Notes: generated by a model not told the origin, from the sequence alone. Numbered from the stretch's first letter, positions 25,542-38,137 are shown. The stretch is DNA of 64,000 bases from Paralichthys olivaceus (GCF_024713975.1 NC_091094.1:23646501-23710500); one strand, 5' to 3'. Numbers and translations are program-made.

Positions 25542-25967
25542 CTATACTATTGAATATAGAAGACAGCATCGTGTTGACAATGTGTGAAATTTTGCAGGTT
25601 AACTAGGCAGGTCATTGAAACAAGTACTAAGTGAATTGCAGAGTGTTCATGGGGTAATTTAACAGCTTCCACAGTTCAAGCCCTGCAGAAGTGACAACAA
25701 CATGTGCAGAAACATTAATGTTTGCACAGTTCTTTTGTCCTACTCGTAGTAGAATGTGAAACTTTTAAGTAATAGACTCAGATGGAGGAAAATGTCTGCC
25801 AGTGGTGGAAACCTATTTGAAAGCTCACACTAACAACTATGGTCTTCCATTCACAGTTTCACAGTTGCACTGCCACCAGCACTAGAAGTAGTTGGTGGTA
25901 CTCCAACTCCTGTTCCTTTTAAAGGCCAGAAATTCCTGAGCAGACGCCTTTAAAACCATCTCAGCTG
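25542..25967 (+). repeat. Deleted spacer of short (498-bp) array unit
   Basis: Missing about 175 bp between ggtcattg and accatcattg; the junction at about 25,609-25,616 reads ggtcattgaaac. Both deletion ends carry tcattg. A second small change replaces caaattgagaggattgc by gaaattttgc. The same pair of changes occurs after tRNA copies 24, 30, 37 and 43, so all five short units descend from one event. Confidence 0.9.
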
Positions 25968-26039
25968 TCCCTGATGGTCTAGTGGCTAGGATTCGGCGCT
26001 CTCACCGCCGCGGCCCGGGTTCGATTCCCGGTCAGGGAA
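25968..26039 (+). tRNA. tRNA-Glu-CTC: tRNA-Glu(CUC), copy 19
   Basis: Identical tRNA, type A unit, 673 bp; private cagcatcatgttg. Confidence 0.97.
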
Positions 26040-26640
26040 CGAAACTATTGAATACAGAAGACAGCATCATGTTGACAATGTGTCAAATTGAGAGGATTGC
26101 AGGTTAACTAGGCAGGTCATTGGGGTCTCCTGAGTTAAGGTATGAATGGCTGTTGATAGTGGTAAGTAGTCGACCCACCCTACTATTGTGTGATTGGTTA
26201 ATACCACAGGTGTAGGGGTGTGGTTGGGTGGTGAACTGTCTGGGGAGAGAACTATGTGACACCTTTTAGAATGTCGGACCACCATCTTTGAAACAAGTAC
26301 TAAGTGAATTGCAGAGTGTTCATGGGGTAATTTAACAGCTTCCACAGTTCAAGCCCTGCAGAAGTGACAACAACATGTGCAGAAACATGAATGTTTGCAC
26401 AGTTCTTTTGTCCTACTCGTAGTAGAATGTGAAACCTTTAAGTAATAGACTCAGATGGAGGAAAATGTCTGCCAGTGGTGGAAACCTATTTGAAAGCTCA
26501 CACTAACAACTATGGTCTTCCATTCACAGTTTCACAGTTGCACTGCCACCAGCACTAGAAGTAGTTGGTGGTACTCCAACTCCTGTTCCTTTTAAAGGCC
26601 AGAAATTCCTGAGCAGACGCCTTTAAAACCATCTCAGCTG

Positions 26641-26712
26641 TCCCTGATGGTCTAGTGGCTAGGATTCGGCGCTCTCACCGCCGCGGCCCGGGTTCGATTC
26701 CCGGTCAGGGAA
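26641..26712 (+). tRNA. tRNA-Glu-CTC: tRNA-Glu(CUC), copy 20
   Basis: Identical tRNA, type A subvariant with tctccacagtcaagg, 673 bp (shared with copies 22, 26, 27). Confidence 0.97.
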
Positions 26713-27313
26713 CGAAACTATTGAATACAGAAGACAGCATCGTGTTGACAATGTGTCAAATTGAGAGGATTGCAGGTTAACTAGGCAGGTCATTGGGGTC
26801 TCCACAGTCAAGGTATGAATGGCTGTTGATAGTGGTAAGTAGTCGACCCACCCTACTATTGTGTGATTGGTTAATACCACAGGTGTAGGGGTGTGGTTGG
26901 GTGGTGAACTGTCTGGGGAGAGAACTATGTGACACCTTTTAGAATGTCGGACCACCATCTTTGAAACAAGTACTAAGTGAATTGCAGAGTGTTCATGGGG
27001 TAATTTAACAGCTTCCACAGTTCAAGCCCTGCAGAAGTGACAACAACATGTGCAGAAACATGAATGTTTGCACAGTTCTTTTGTCCTACTCGTAGTAGAA
27101 TGTGAAACATTTAAGTAATAGACTCAGATGGAGGAAAATGTCTGCCAGTGGTGGAAACCTATTTGAAAGCTCACACTAACAACTATGGTCTTCCATTCAC
27201 AGTTTCACAGTTGCACTGCCACCAGCACTAGAAGTAGTTGGTGGTACTCCAACTCCTGTTCCTTTTAAAGGCCAGAAATTCCTGAGCAGACGCCTTTAAA
27301 ACCATCTCAGCTG

Positions 27314-27385
27314 TCCCTGATGGTCTAGTGGCTAGGATTCGGCGCTCTCACCGCCGCGGCCCGGGTTCGATTCCCGGTCAGGGAA
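27314..27385 (+). tRNA. tRNA-Glu-CTC: tRNA-Glu(CUC), copy 21
   Basis: Identical tRNA followed by the unique flank atgaaac; type B unit, 705 bp. Confidence 0.97.
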
Positions 27386-28018
27386 TGAAACTATTGAATA
27401 CAGAAGACAGCATCGTGTTGACAATGTGTCAAATTGAGAGGATTGCAGGTTAACTAGGCAGGTCATTGGGGTCTCCTGAGTTAAGGTATGAATGGCTTTT
27501 GATAGCTGTAAGTCGTTGACCCACCCTACTATTGTGTGATTGGTTAATACCACAGGTGTAGGGGTGTGGTTGGGTGGTGAGCTGTCTGGGGAGGGAACTA
27601 TGTGACACCTTTTAGAATGTCGGACCACCATCATTGAAACAAGTACTAAGTGAATTGCAGAGTGTTCATGGGGTAATTTAACAGCTTCCACAGTTCCAAG
27701 CCCTGCAGAAGTGACAACAACATGTGCAGAAACATGAATGTTTGCACAGTTCTTTTGTCCTACTTGTAGTAGAATGTGAAACTTTTAAGTAATAGACTCA
27801 GATGGAGGAAAATGTCTGCCAGTGGTGGAAACCTATTTGAAAGCTCACACTAACAACTATGGTCTTCCATTCATAGTTTCATAGTTTCATAGTTTCACAG
27901 TTTCACAGTTTCACAGTTGCACTGCCACCAGCACTAGAAGTAGTTGGTGGTACTCCAACTCTGTTCCTTTTAAAGGCCAGAAATTCCTGAGCAGACGCCT
28001 TTAAAACCATCTCAGCTG

Positions 28019-28090
28019 TCCCTGATGGTCTAGTGGCTAGGATTCGGCGCTCTCACCGCCGCGGCCCGGGTTCGATTCCCGGTCAGGGAA
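28019..28090 (+). tRNA. tRNA-Glu-CTC: tRNA-Glu(CUC), copy 22
   Basis: Identical tRNA, type A (ccacagtcaagg) unit, 673 bp. Confidence 0.97.
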
Positions 28091-28691
28091 CGAAACTATT
28101 GAATACAGAAGACAGCATCGTGTTGACAATGTGTCAAATTGAGAGGATTGCAGGTTAACTAGGCAGGTCATTGGGGTCTCCACAGTCAAGGTATGAATGG
28201 CTGTTGATAGTGGTAAGTAGTCGACCCACCCTACTATTGTGTGATTGGTTAATACCACAGGTGTAGGGGTGTGGTTGGGTGGTGAACTGTCTGGGGAGAG
28301 AACTATGTGACACCTTTTAGAATGTCGGACCACCATCTTTGAAACAAGTACTAAGTGAATTGCAGAGTGTTCATGGGGTAATTTAACAGCTTCCACAGTT
28401 CAAGCCCTGCAGAAGTGACAACAACATGTGCAGAAACATGAATGTTTGCACAGTTCTTTTGTCCTACTCGTAGTAGAATGTGAAACATTTAAGTAATAGA
28501 CTCAGATGGAGGAAAATGTCTGCCAGTGGTGGAAACCTATTTGAAAGCTCACACTAACAACTATGGTCTTCCATTCACAGTTTCACAGTTGCACTGCCAC
28601 CAGCACTAGAGGTAGTTGGTGGTACTCCAACTCCTGTTCCTTTTAAAGGCCAGAAATTCCTGAGCAGACGCCTTTAAAACCATCTCAGCTG

Positions 28692-28763
28692 TCCCTGATG
28701 GTCTAGTGGCTAGGATTCGGCGCTCTCACCGCCGCGGCCCGGGTTCGATTCCCGGTCAGGGAA
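28692..28763 (+). tRNA. tRNA-Glu-CTC: tRNA-Glu(CUC), copy 23
   Basis: Identical tRNA, type A unit with aactaggaaggtc and tagtcaacccacc, 681 bp; precedes the second short unit just as copies 17 and 29 precede theirs. Confidence 0.97.
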
Positions 28764-29372
28764 CGAAACTATTGAATACAGAAGACAGCATCGTGTTGAC
28801 AATGTGTCAAATTGAGAGGATTGCAGGTTAACTAGGAAGGTCATTGGGGTCTCCTGAGTCAAGGTATGAATGGCTGTTGATAGTGGTAAGTAGTCAACCC
28901 ACCCTACTATTGTGTGATTGGTTAATACCACAGGTGTAGGGGTGTGGTTGGGTGGTGAACTGTCTGGGGAGAGAACTATGTGACACCTTTTAGAATGTCG
29001 GACCACCATCTTTGAAACAAGTACTAAGTGAATTGCAGAGTGTTCACGGGGAAATTTAACAGCTTCCACAGTTCAAGCCCTGCAGAAGTGACAACAACAT
29101 GTGCAGAAACATGAATGTTTGCACAGTTCTTTTGTCCTACTCATAGTAGAATGTGAAACTTTTAAGTAATACACTCAGATGGAGGAAAATGTCTGCCAGT
29201 GGTGGAAACCTATTTGAAAGCTCACACTAACAACTATGGTCTTCCATTCATAGTTTCACAGTTTCACAGTTGCACTGCCACCAGCACTAGAAGTAGTTGG
29301 TGGTACTCCAACTCCTGTTCCTTTTAAAGGCCAGAAATTCCTGAGCAGACGCCTCTAAAACCATCTCAGCTG

Positions 29373-29444
29373 TCCCTGATGGTCTAGTGGCTAGGATTCG
29401 GCGCTCTCACCGCCGCGGCCCGGGTTCGATTCCCGGTCAGGGAA
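29373..29444 (+). tRNA. tRNA-Glu-CTC: tRNA-Glu(CUC), copy 24, in short unit
   Basis: Identical tRNA; second 498-bp unit, 3,903 bp after the first. Upstream tctaaaacc. Confidence 0.97.
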
Positions 29445-29870
29445 CTAAACTATTGAATATAGAAGAGAGCATCGTGTTGACAATGTGTGAAATTTTGCAG
29501 GTTAACTAGGCAGGTCATTGAAACAAGTACTAAGTGAATTGCAGAGTGTTCATGGGGTAATTTAACAGCTTCCACAGTTCAAGCCCTGCAGAAGTGACAA
29601 CAACATGTGCAGAAACATGAATGTTTGCACAGTTCTTTTGTCCTACTCGTAGTAGAATGTGAAACTTTTAAGTAATAGACTCAGATGGAGGAAAATGTCT
29701 GCCAGTGGTGGAAACCTATTTGAAAGCTCACACTAACAACTATGGTCTTCCATTCACAGTTTCACAGTTGCACTGCCACCAGCACTAGAAGTAGTTGGTG
29801 GTACTCCAACTCCTGTTCCTTTTAAAGGCCAGAAATTCCTGAGCAGACGCCTTTAAAACCATCTCAGCTG

Positions 29871-29942
29871 TCCCTGATGGTCTAGTGGCTAGGATTCGGC
29901 GCTCTCACCGCCGCGGCCCGGGTTCGATTCCCGGTCAGGGAA
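29871..29942 (+). tRNA. tRNA-Glu-CTC: tRNA-Glu(CUC), copy 25
   Basis: Identical tRNA, type A unit, 673 bp. Confidence 0.97.
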
Positions 29943-30543
29943 CGAAACTATTGAATACAGAAGACAGCATCGTGTTGACAATGTGTCAAATTGAGAGGAT
30001 TGCAGGTTAACTAGGCAGGTCATTGGGGTCTCCTGAGTTAAGGTATGAATGGCTGTTGATAGTGGTAAGTAGTCGACCCACCCTACTATTGTGTGATTGG
30101 TTAATACCACAGGTGTAGGGGTGTGGTTGGGTGGTGAACTGTCTGGGGAGAGAACTATGTGACACCTTTTAGAATGTCGGACCACCATCTTTGAAACAAG
30201 TACTAAGTGAATTGCAGAGTGTTCATGGGGTAATTTAACAGCTTCCACAGTTCAAGCCCTGCAGAAGTGACAACAACATGTGCAGAAACATGAATGTTTG
30301 CACAGTTCTTTTGTCCTACTCGTAGTAGAATGTGAAACCTTTAAGTAATAGACTCAGATGGAGGAAAATGTCTGCCAGTGGTGGAAACCTATTTGAAAGC
30401 TCACACTAACAACTATGGTCTTCCATTCACAGTTTCACAGTTGCACTGCCACCAGCACTAGAAGTAGTTGGTGGTACTCCAACTCCTGTTCCTTTTAAAG
30501 GCCAGAAATTCCTGAGCAGACGCCTTTAAAACCATCTCAGCTG

Positions 30544-30615
30544 TCCCTGATGGTCTAGTGGCTAGGATTCGGCGCTCTCACCGCCGCGGCCCGGGTTCGA
30601 TTCCCGGTCAGGGAA
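30544..30615 (+). tRNA. tRNA-Glu-CTC: tRNA-Glu(CUC), copy 26
   Basis: Identical tRNA, type A (ccacagtcaagg) unit, 673 bp. Confidence 0.97.
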
Positions 30616-31216
30616 CGAAACTATTGAATACAGAAGACAGCATCGTGTTGACAATGTGTCAAATTGAGAGGATTGCAGGTTAACTAGGCAGGTCATTGGG
30701 GTCTCCACAGTCAAGGTATGAATGGCTGTTGATAGTGGTAAGTAGTCGACCCACCCTACTATTGTGTGATTGGTTAATACCACAGGTGTAGGGGTGTGGT
30801 TGGGTGGTGAACTGTCTGGGGAGAGAACTATGTGACACCTTTTAGAATGTCGGACCACCATCTTTGAAACAAGTACTAAGTGAATTGCAGAGTGTTCATG
30901 GGGTAATTTAACAGCTTCCACAGTTCAAGCCCTGCAGAAGTGACAACAACATGTGCAGAAACATGAATGTTTGCACAGTTCTTTTGTCCTACTCGTAGTA
31001 GAATGTGAAACATTTAAGTAATAGACTCAGATGGAGGAAAATGTCTGCCAGTGGTGGAAACCTATTTGAAAGCTCACACTAACAACTATGGTCTTCCATT
31101 CACAGTTTCACAGTTGCACTGCCACCAGCACTAGAAGTAGTTGGTGGTACTCCAACTCCTGTTCCTTTTAAAGGCCAGAAATTCCTGAGCAGACGCCTTT
31201 AAAACCATCTCAGCTG

Positions 31217-31288
31217 TCCCTGATGGTCTAGTGGCTAGGATTCGGCGCTCTCACCGCCGCGGCCCGGGTTCGATTCCCGGTCAGGGAA
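31217..31288 (+). tRNA. tRNA-Glu-CTC: tRNA-Glu(CUC), copy 27
   Basis: Identical tRNA, type A (ccacagtcaagg) unit with private tagttgaccc, 673 bp. Confidence 0.97.
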
Positions 31289-31889
31289 CGAAACTATTGA
31301 ATACAGAAGACAGCATCGTGTTGACAATGTGTCAAATTGAGAGGATTGCAGGTTAACTAGGCAGGTCATTGGGGTCTCCACAGTCAAGGTATGAATGGCT
31401 GTTGATAGTGGTAAGTAGTTGACCCACCCTACTATTGTGTGATTGGTTAATACCACAGGTGTAGGGGTGTGGTTGGGTGGTGAACTGTCTGGGGAGAGAA
31501 CTATGTGACACCTTTTAGAATGTCGGACCACCATCTTTGAAACAAGTACTAAGTGAATTGCAGAGTGTTCATGGGGTAATTTAACAGCTTCCACAGTTCA
31601 AGCCCTGCAGAAGTGACAACAACATGTGCAGAAACATGAATGTTTGCACAGTTCTTTTGTCCTACTCGTAGTAGAATGTGAAACATTTAAGTAATAGACT
31701 CAGATGGAGGAAAATGTCTGCCAGTGGTGGAAACCTATTTGAAAGCTCACACTAACAACTATGGTCTTCCATTCACAGTTTCACAGTTGCACTGCCACCA
31801 GCACTAGAAGTAGTTGGTGGTACTCCAACTCCTGTTCCTTTTAAAGGCCAGAAATTCCTGAGCAGACGCCTTTAAAACCATCTCAGCTG

Positions 31890-31961
31890 TCCCTGATGGT
31901 CTAGTGGCTAGGATTCGGCGCTCTCACCGCCGCGGCCCGGGTTCGATTCCCGGTCAGGGAA
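31890..31961 (+). tRNA. tRNA-Glu-CTC: tRNA-Glu(CUC), copy 28
   Basis: Identical tRNA, type B unit, 713 bp. Confidence 0.97.
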
Positions 31962-32602
31962 CGAAACTATTGAATACAGAAGACAGCATCGTGTTGACAA
32001 TGTGTCAAATTGAGAGGATTGCAGGTTAACTAGGCAGGTCATTGGGGTCTCCTGAGTTAAGGTATGAATGGCTTTTGATAGCTGTAAGTCGTTGACCCAC
32101 CCTACTATTGTGTGATTGGTTAATACCACAGGTGTAGGGGTGTGGTTGGGTGGTGAGCTGTCTGGGGAGGGAACTATGTGACACCTTTTAGAATGTCGGA
32201 CCACCATCATTGAAACAAGTACTAAGTGAATTGCAGAGTGTTCATGGGGTAATTTAACAGCTTCCACAGTTCCAAGCCCTGCAGAAGTGACAACAACATG
32301 TGCAGAAACATGAATGTTTGCACAGTTCTTTTGTCCTACTTGTAGTAGAATGTGAAACTTTTAAGTAATAGACTCAGATGGAGGAAAATGTCTGCCAGTG
32401 GTGGAAACCTATTTGAAAGCTCACACTAACAACTATGGTCTTCCATTCATAGTTTCATAGTTTCATAGTTTCACAGTTTCACAGTTTCACAGTTTCACAG
32501 TTGCACTGCCACCAGCACTAGAAGTAGTTGGTGGTACTCCAACTCTGTTCCTTTTAAAGGCCAGAAATTCCTGACCAGACGCCTTTAAAACCATCTCAGC
32601 TG

Positions 32603-32674
32603 TCCCTGATGGTCTAGTGGCTAGGATTCGGCGCTCTCACCGCCGCGGCCCGGGTTCGATTCCCGGTCAGGGAA
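32603..32674 (+). tRNA. tRNA-Glu-CTC: tRNA-Glu(CUC), copy 29
   Basis: Identical tRNA, type A unit, 681 bp; upstream ctgaccagacg instead of ctgagcagacg. Confidence 0.97.
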
Positions 32675-33283
32675 CGAAACTATTGAATACAGAAGACAGC
32701 ATCGTGTTGACAATGTGTCAAATTGAGAGGATTGCAGGTTAACTAGGAAGGTCATTGGGGTCTCCTGAGTCAAGGTATGAATGGCTGTTGATAGTGGTAA
32801 GTAGTCAACCCACCCTACTATTGTGTGATTGGTTAATACCACAGGTGTAGGGGTGTGGTTGGGTGGTGAACTGTCTGGGGAGAGAACTATGTGACACCTT
32901 TTAGAATGTCGGACCACCATCTTTGAAACAAGTACTAAGTGAATTGCAGAGTGTTCATGGGGTAATTTAACAGCTTCCACAGTTCAAGCCCTGCAGAAGT
33001 GACAACAACATGTGCAGAAACATGAATGTTTGCACAGTTCTTTTGTCCTACTCGTAGTAGAATGTGAAACTTTTAAGTAATACACTCAGATGGAGGAAAA
33101 TGTCTGCCAGTGGTGGAAACCTATTTGAAAGCTCACACTAACAACTATGGTCTTACATTCACAGTTTCACAGTTTCACAGTTGCACTGCCACCAGCACTA
33201 GAAGTAGTTGGTGGTACTCCAACTCCTGTTCCTTTTAAAGGCCAGAAATTCCTGAGCAGACGCCTCTAAAACCATCTCAGCTG

Positions 33284-33355
33284 TCCCTGATGGTCTAGTG
33301 GCTAGGATTCGGCGCTCTCACCACCCCGGCCCGGGTTCGATTCCCGGTCAGGGAA
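33284..33355 (+). tRNA. tRNA-Glu copy 30, anticodon stem damaged, short unit
   Basis: The anticodon stem's 3' strand reads caccaccccggcc instead of caccgccgcggcc. Two changes remove two of the five stem pairs (27-43 becomes C-C, 30-40 becomes C-A). Anticodon CUC and both promoter boxes remain. It sits in the third 498-bp unit. Probably transcribable but poorly folding; likely a tRNA pseudogene. Confidence 0.85.
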
Positions 33356-33781
33356 CTAAACTATTGAATATAGAAGAGAGCATCGTGTTGACAATGTGTG
33401 AAATTTTGCAGGTTAACTAGGCAGGTCATTGAAACAAGTACTAAGTGAATTGCAGAGTGTTCATGGGGTAATTTAACAGCTTCCACAGTTCAAGCCCTGC
33501 AGAAGTGACAACAACATGTGCAGAAACATGAATGTTTGCACAGTTCTTTTGTCCTACTCATAGTAGAATGTGAAACTTTTAAGTAATAGACTCAGATGGA
33601 GGAAAATGTCTGCCAGTGGTGGAAACCTATTTGAAAGCTCACACTAACAACTATGGTCTTCCATTCACAGTTTCACAGTTGCACTGCCACCAGCACTAGA
33701 AGTAGTTGGTGGTACTCCAACTCCTGTTCCTTTTAAAGGCCAGAAATTCCTGAGCAGACGCCTTTAAAACCATCTCAGCTG

Positions 33782-33853
33782 TCCCTGATGGTCTAGTGGC
33801 TAGGATTCGGCGCTCTCACCGCCGCGGCCCGGGTTCGATTCCCGGTCAGGGAA
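33782..33853 (+). tRNA. tRNA-Glu-CTC: tRNA-Glu(CUC), copy 31
   Basis: Identical tRNA, type A unit, 673 bp. Confidence 0.97.
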
Positions 33854-34454
33854 CGAAACTATTGAATACAGAAGACAGCATCGTGTTGACAATGTGTCAA
33901 ATTGAGAGGATTGCAGGTTAACTAGGCAGGTCATTGGGGTCTCCTGAGTCAAGGTATGAATGGCTGTTGATAGTGGTAAGTAGTCGACCCACCCTACTAT
34001 TGTGTGATTGGTTAATACCACAGGTGTAGGGGTGTGGTTGGGTGGTGAACTGTCTGGGGAGAGAACTATGTGACACCTTTTAGAATGTCGGACCACCATC
34101 TTTGAAACAAGTACTAAGTGAATTGCAGAGTGTTCATGGGGTAATTTAACAGCTTCCACAGTTCAAGCCCTGCAGAAGTGACAACAACATGTGCAGAAAC
34201 ATGAATGTTTGCACAGTTCTTTTGTCCTACTCGTAGTAGAATGTGAAACCTTTAAGTAATAGACTCAGATGGAGGAAAATGTCTGCCAGTGGTGGAAACC
34301 TATTTGAAAGCTCACACTAACAACTATGGTCTTCCATTCACAGTTTCACAGTTGCACTGCCACCAGCACTAGAAGTAGTTGGTGGTACTCCAACTCCTGT
34401 TCCTTTTAAAGGCCAGAAATTCCTGAGCAGACGCCTTTAAAACCATCTCAGCTG

Positions 34455-34526
34455 TCCCTGATGGTCTAGTGGCTAGGATTCGGCGCTCTCACCGCCGCGG
34501 CCCGGGTTCGATTCCCGGTCAGGGAA
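34455..34526 (+). tRNA. tRNA-Glu-CTC: tRNA-Glu(CUC), copy 32
   Basis: Identical tRNA, type B unit, 713 bp, with private aatgtctaccagtgg near 34,953 that recurs near 38,542 and marks the edges of a block duplication. Confidence 0.97.
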
Positions 34527-35167
34527 CGAAACTATTGAATACAGAAGACAGCATCGTGTTGACAATGTGTCAAATTGAGAGGATTGCAGGTTAACTAGGC
34601 AGGTCATTGGGGTCTCCTGAGTTAAGGTATGAATGGCTTTTGATAGCTGTAAGTCGTTGACCCACCCTACTATTGTGTGATTGGTTAATACCACAGGTGT
34701 AGGGGTGTGGTTGGGTGGTGAGCTGTCTGGGGAGGGAACTATGTGACACCTTTTAGAATGTCGGACCACCATCATTGAAACAAGTACTAAGTGAATTGCA
34801 GAGTGTTCATGGGGTAATTTAACAGCTTCCACAGTTCCAAGCCCTGCAGAAGTGACAACAACATGTGCAGAAACATGAATGTTTGCACAGTTCTTTTGTC
34901 CTACTTGTAGTAGAATGTGAAACTTTTAAGTAATAGACTCAGATGGAGGAAAATGTCTACCAGTGGTGGAAACCTATTTGAAAGCTCACACTAACAACTA
35001 TGGTCTTCCATTCATAGTTTCATAGTTTCATAGTTTCATAGTTTCACAGTTTCACAGTTTCACAGTTGCACTGCCACCAGCACTAGAAGTAGTTGGTGGT
35101 ACTCCAACTCTGTTCCTTTTAAAGGCCAGAAATTCCTGAGCAGACGCCTTTAAAACCATCTCAGCTG

Positions 35168-35239
35168 TCCCTGATGGTCTAGTGGCTAGGATTCGGCGCT
35201 CTCACCGCCGCGGCCCGGGTTCGATTCCCGGTCAGGGAA
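35168..35239 (+). tRNA. tRNA-Glu-CTC: tRNA-Glu(CUC), copy 33
   Basis: Identical tRNA, type A unit with cacggggaaattt, 673 bp. Partner of copy 38 (offset 3,589 bp). Confidence 0.97.
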
Positions 35240-35840
35240 CGAAACTATTGAATACAGAAGACAGCATCGTGTTGACAATGTGTCAAATTGAGAGGATTGC
35301 AGGTTAACTAGGAAGGTCATTGGGGTCTCCTGAGTCAAGGTATGAATGGCTGTTGATAGTGGTAAGTAGTCAACCCACCCTACTATTGTGTGATTGGTTA
35401 ATACCACAGGTGTAGGGGTGTGGTTGGGTGGTGAACTGTCTGGGGAGAGAACTATGTGACACCTTTTAGAATGTCGGACCACCATCTTTGAAACAAGTAC
35501 TAAGTGAATTGCAGAGTGTTCACGGGGAAATTTAACAGCTTCCACAGTTCAAGCCCTGCAGAAGTGACAACAACATGTGCAGAAACATGAATGTTTGCAC
35601 AGTTCTTTTGTCCTACTCGTAGTAGAATGTGAAACTTTTAAGTAATAGACTCAGATGGAGGAAAATGTCTGCCAGTGGTGGAAACCTATTTGAAAGCTCA
35701 CACTAACAACTATGGTCTTCCATTCACAGTTTCACAGTTGCACTGCCACCAGCACTAGAAGTAGTTGGTGGTACTCCAACTCCTGTTCCTTTTAAAGGCC
35801 AGAAATTCCTGAGCAGACGCCTTTAAAACCATCTCAGCTG

Positions 35841-35912
35841 TCCCTGATGGTCTAGTGGCTAGGATTCGGCGCTCTCACCGCCGCGGCCCGGGTTCGATTC
35901 CCGGTCAGGGAA
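35841..35912 (+). tRNA. tRNA-Glu-CTC: tRNA-Glu(CUC), copy 34
   Basis: Identical tRNA, type A unit, 674 bp, with the B-like extra C in agttccaagccc; partner of copy 39. Confidence 0.97.
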
Positions 35913-36514
35913 CGAAACTATTGAATACAGAAGACAGCATCGTGTTGACAATGTGTCAAATTGAGAGGATTGCAGGTTAACTAGGCAGGTCATTGGGGTC
36001 TCCTGAGTCAAGGTATGAATGGCTGTTGATAGTGGTAAGTAGTCGACCCACCCTACTATTGTGTGATTGGTTAATACCACAGGTGTAGGGGTGTGGTTGG
36101 GTGGTGAACTGTCTGGGGAGAGAACTATGTGACACCTTTTAGAATGTCGGACCACCATCTTTGAAACAAGTACTAAGTGAATTGCAGAGTGTTCATGGGG
36201 TAATTTAACAGCTTCCACAGTTCCAAGCCCTGCAGAAGTGACAACAACATGTGCAGAAACATGAATGTTTGCACAGTTCTTTTGTCCTACTCGTAGTAGA
36301 ATGTGAAACCTTTAAGTAATAGACTCAGATGGAGGAAAATGTCTGCCAGTGGTGGAAACCTATTTGAAAGCTCACACTAACAACTATGGTCTTCCATTCA
36401 CAGTTTCACAGTTGCACTGCCACCAGCACTAGAAGTAGTTGGTGGTACTCCAACTCCTGTTCCTTTTAAAGGCCAGAAATTCCTGAGCAGACGCCTTTAA
36501 AACCATCTCAGCTG

Positions 36515-36586
36515 TCCCTGATGGTCTAGTGGCTAGGATTCGGCGCTCTCACCGCCGCGGCCCGGGTTCGATTCCCGGTCAGGGAA
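36515..36586 (+). tRNA. tRNA-Glu-CTC: tRNA-Glu(CUC), copy 35
   Basis: Identical tRNA, type C unit isolated among A units, 681 bp; partner of copy 40. Confidence 0.97.
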
Positions 36587-37195
36587 CGAAACTATTGAAT
36601 ACAGAAGACAGCATCGTGTTGACAATGTGTCAAATTGAGAGGATTGCAGGTTAACTAGGCAGGTCATTGGGGTCTCCTGAGTTAAGGTATGAATGGCTGT
36701 TGATAGCTGTAAGTCGTCAACCCACTGTACTATTGTGTGATAAGTTAATACCACAGGTGTAGGGGTGTGGTTGGGAGGTGAGCTGTCTGGGGAGGGAACT
36801 ATGTGACACCTTTTAGAATGTCGGACCACCATCATTGTAACAAGTACTAAGTGAATTGCAGAGTGTTCATGGGGTAATTTAACAGCTTCCACAGTTCAAG
36901 CCCTGCAGAAGTGACAACAACATGTGCAGAAACATGAATGTTTGCACAGTTCTTTTGTCCTACTCGTAGTAGAATGTGAAACCTTTAAGTAGTAGACTGA
37001 GATGGAGGAAAATGTCTGCCAGTGGTGGAAACCTATTTGAAAGCTCACACTAACAACTATGGTCTTCCATTCATAGTTTCACAGTTTCACAGTTGCACTG
37101 CCACCAGCACTAGAGGTAGTTGGTGGTACTCCAACTCCTGTTCCTTTTAAAGGCCAGAAATTCCTGAGCAGACGCCTTTAAAACCATCTCAGCTG

Positions 37196-37267
37196 TCCCT
37201 GATGGTCTAGTGGCTAGGATTCGGCGCTCTCACCGCCGTGGCCCGGGTTCGATTCCCGGTCAGGGAA
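37196..37267 (+). tRNA. tRNA-Glu-CTC: tRNA-Glu(CUC), copy 36, variant
   Basis: Has ccgccgtggcc: a C-to-T change just 3' of the anticodon stem, in the variable loop, which should not disturb folding. Same change in copy 42, 4,262 bp away. Type A unit, 672 bp, with private attggttgatacc and caaggactaag. Confidence 0.93.
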
Positions 37268-37867
37268 CGAAACTATTGAATACAGAAGACAGCATCGTGT
37301 TGACAATGTGTCAAATTGAGAGGATTGCAGGTTAACTAGGCAGGTCATTGGGGTCTCCTGAGTCAAGGTATGAATGGCTGTTGATAGTGGTAAGTAGTCG
37401 ACCCACCCTACTATTGTGTGATTGGTTGATACCACAGGTGTAGGGGTGTGGTTGGGTGGTGAACTGTCTGGGGAGAGAACTATGTGACACCTTTTAGAAT
37501 GTCGGACCACCATCTTTGAAACAAGGACTAAGTGAATTGCAGAGTGTTCATGGGGTAATTTAACAGCTTCCACAGTTCAAGCCCTGCAGAAGTGACAACA
37601 ACATGTGCAGAAATATGAATGTTTGCACAGTTCTTTTGTCCTACTCATAGTAGAATGTGAAACCTTTAAGTAATAGACTCAGATGGAGGAAAATGTCTGC
37701 CAGTGGTGGAAACCTATTTGAAAGCTCACACTAACAACTATGGTCTTCCATTCACAGTTTCACAGTTGCACTGCCACCAGCACTAGAAGTAGTTGGTGGT
37801 ACTCCAACTCTGTTCCTTTTAAAGGCCAGAAATTCCTGAGCAGATGCCTTTAAAACCATCTCAGCTG

Positions 37868-37939
37868 TCCCTGATGGTCTAGTGGCTAGGATTCGGCGCT
37901 CTCACCGCCGCGGCCCGGGTTCGATTCCCGGTCAGGGAA
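37868..37939 (+). tRNA. tRNA-Glu-CTC: tRNA-Glu(CUC), copy 37, in short unit
   Basis: Identical tRNA; fourth short-type unit. Here it is fused at about 38,138 to a unit piece lacking a tRNA, so the next tRNA is 889 bp away. Upstream cagatgccttt variant, shared with copy 43. Confidence 0.97.
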
Positions 37940-38137
37940 CTAAACTATTGAATATAGAAGAGAGCATCGTGTTGACAATGTGTGAAATTTTGCAGGTTAA
38001 CTAGGCAGGTCATTGAAACAAGTACTAAGTGAATTGCAGAGTGTTCATGGGGTAATTTAACAGCTTCCACAGTTCAAGCCCTGCAGAAGTGACAACAACA
38101 TGTGCAGAAACATGAATGTTTGCACAGTTCTTTTGTC

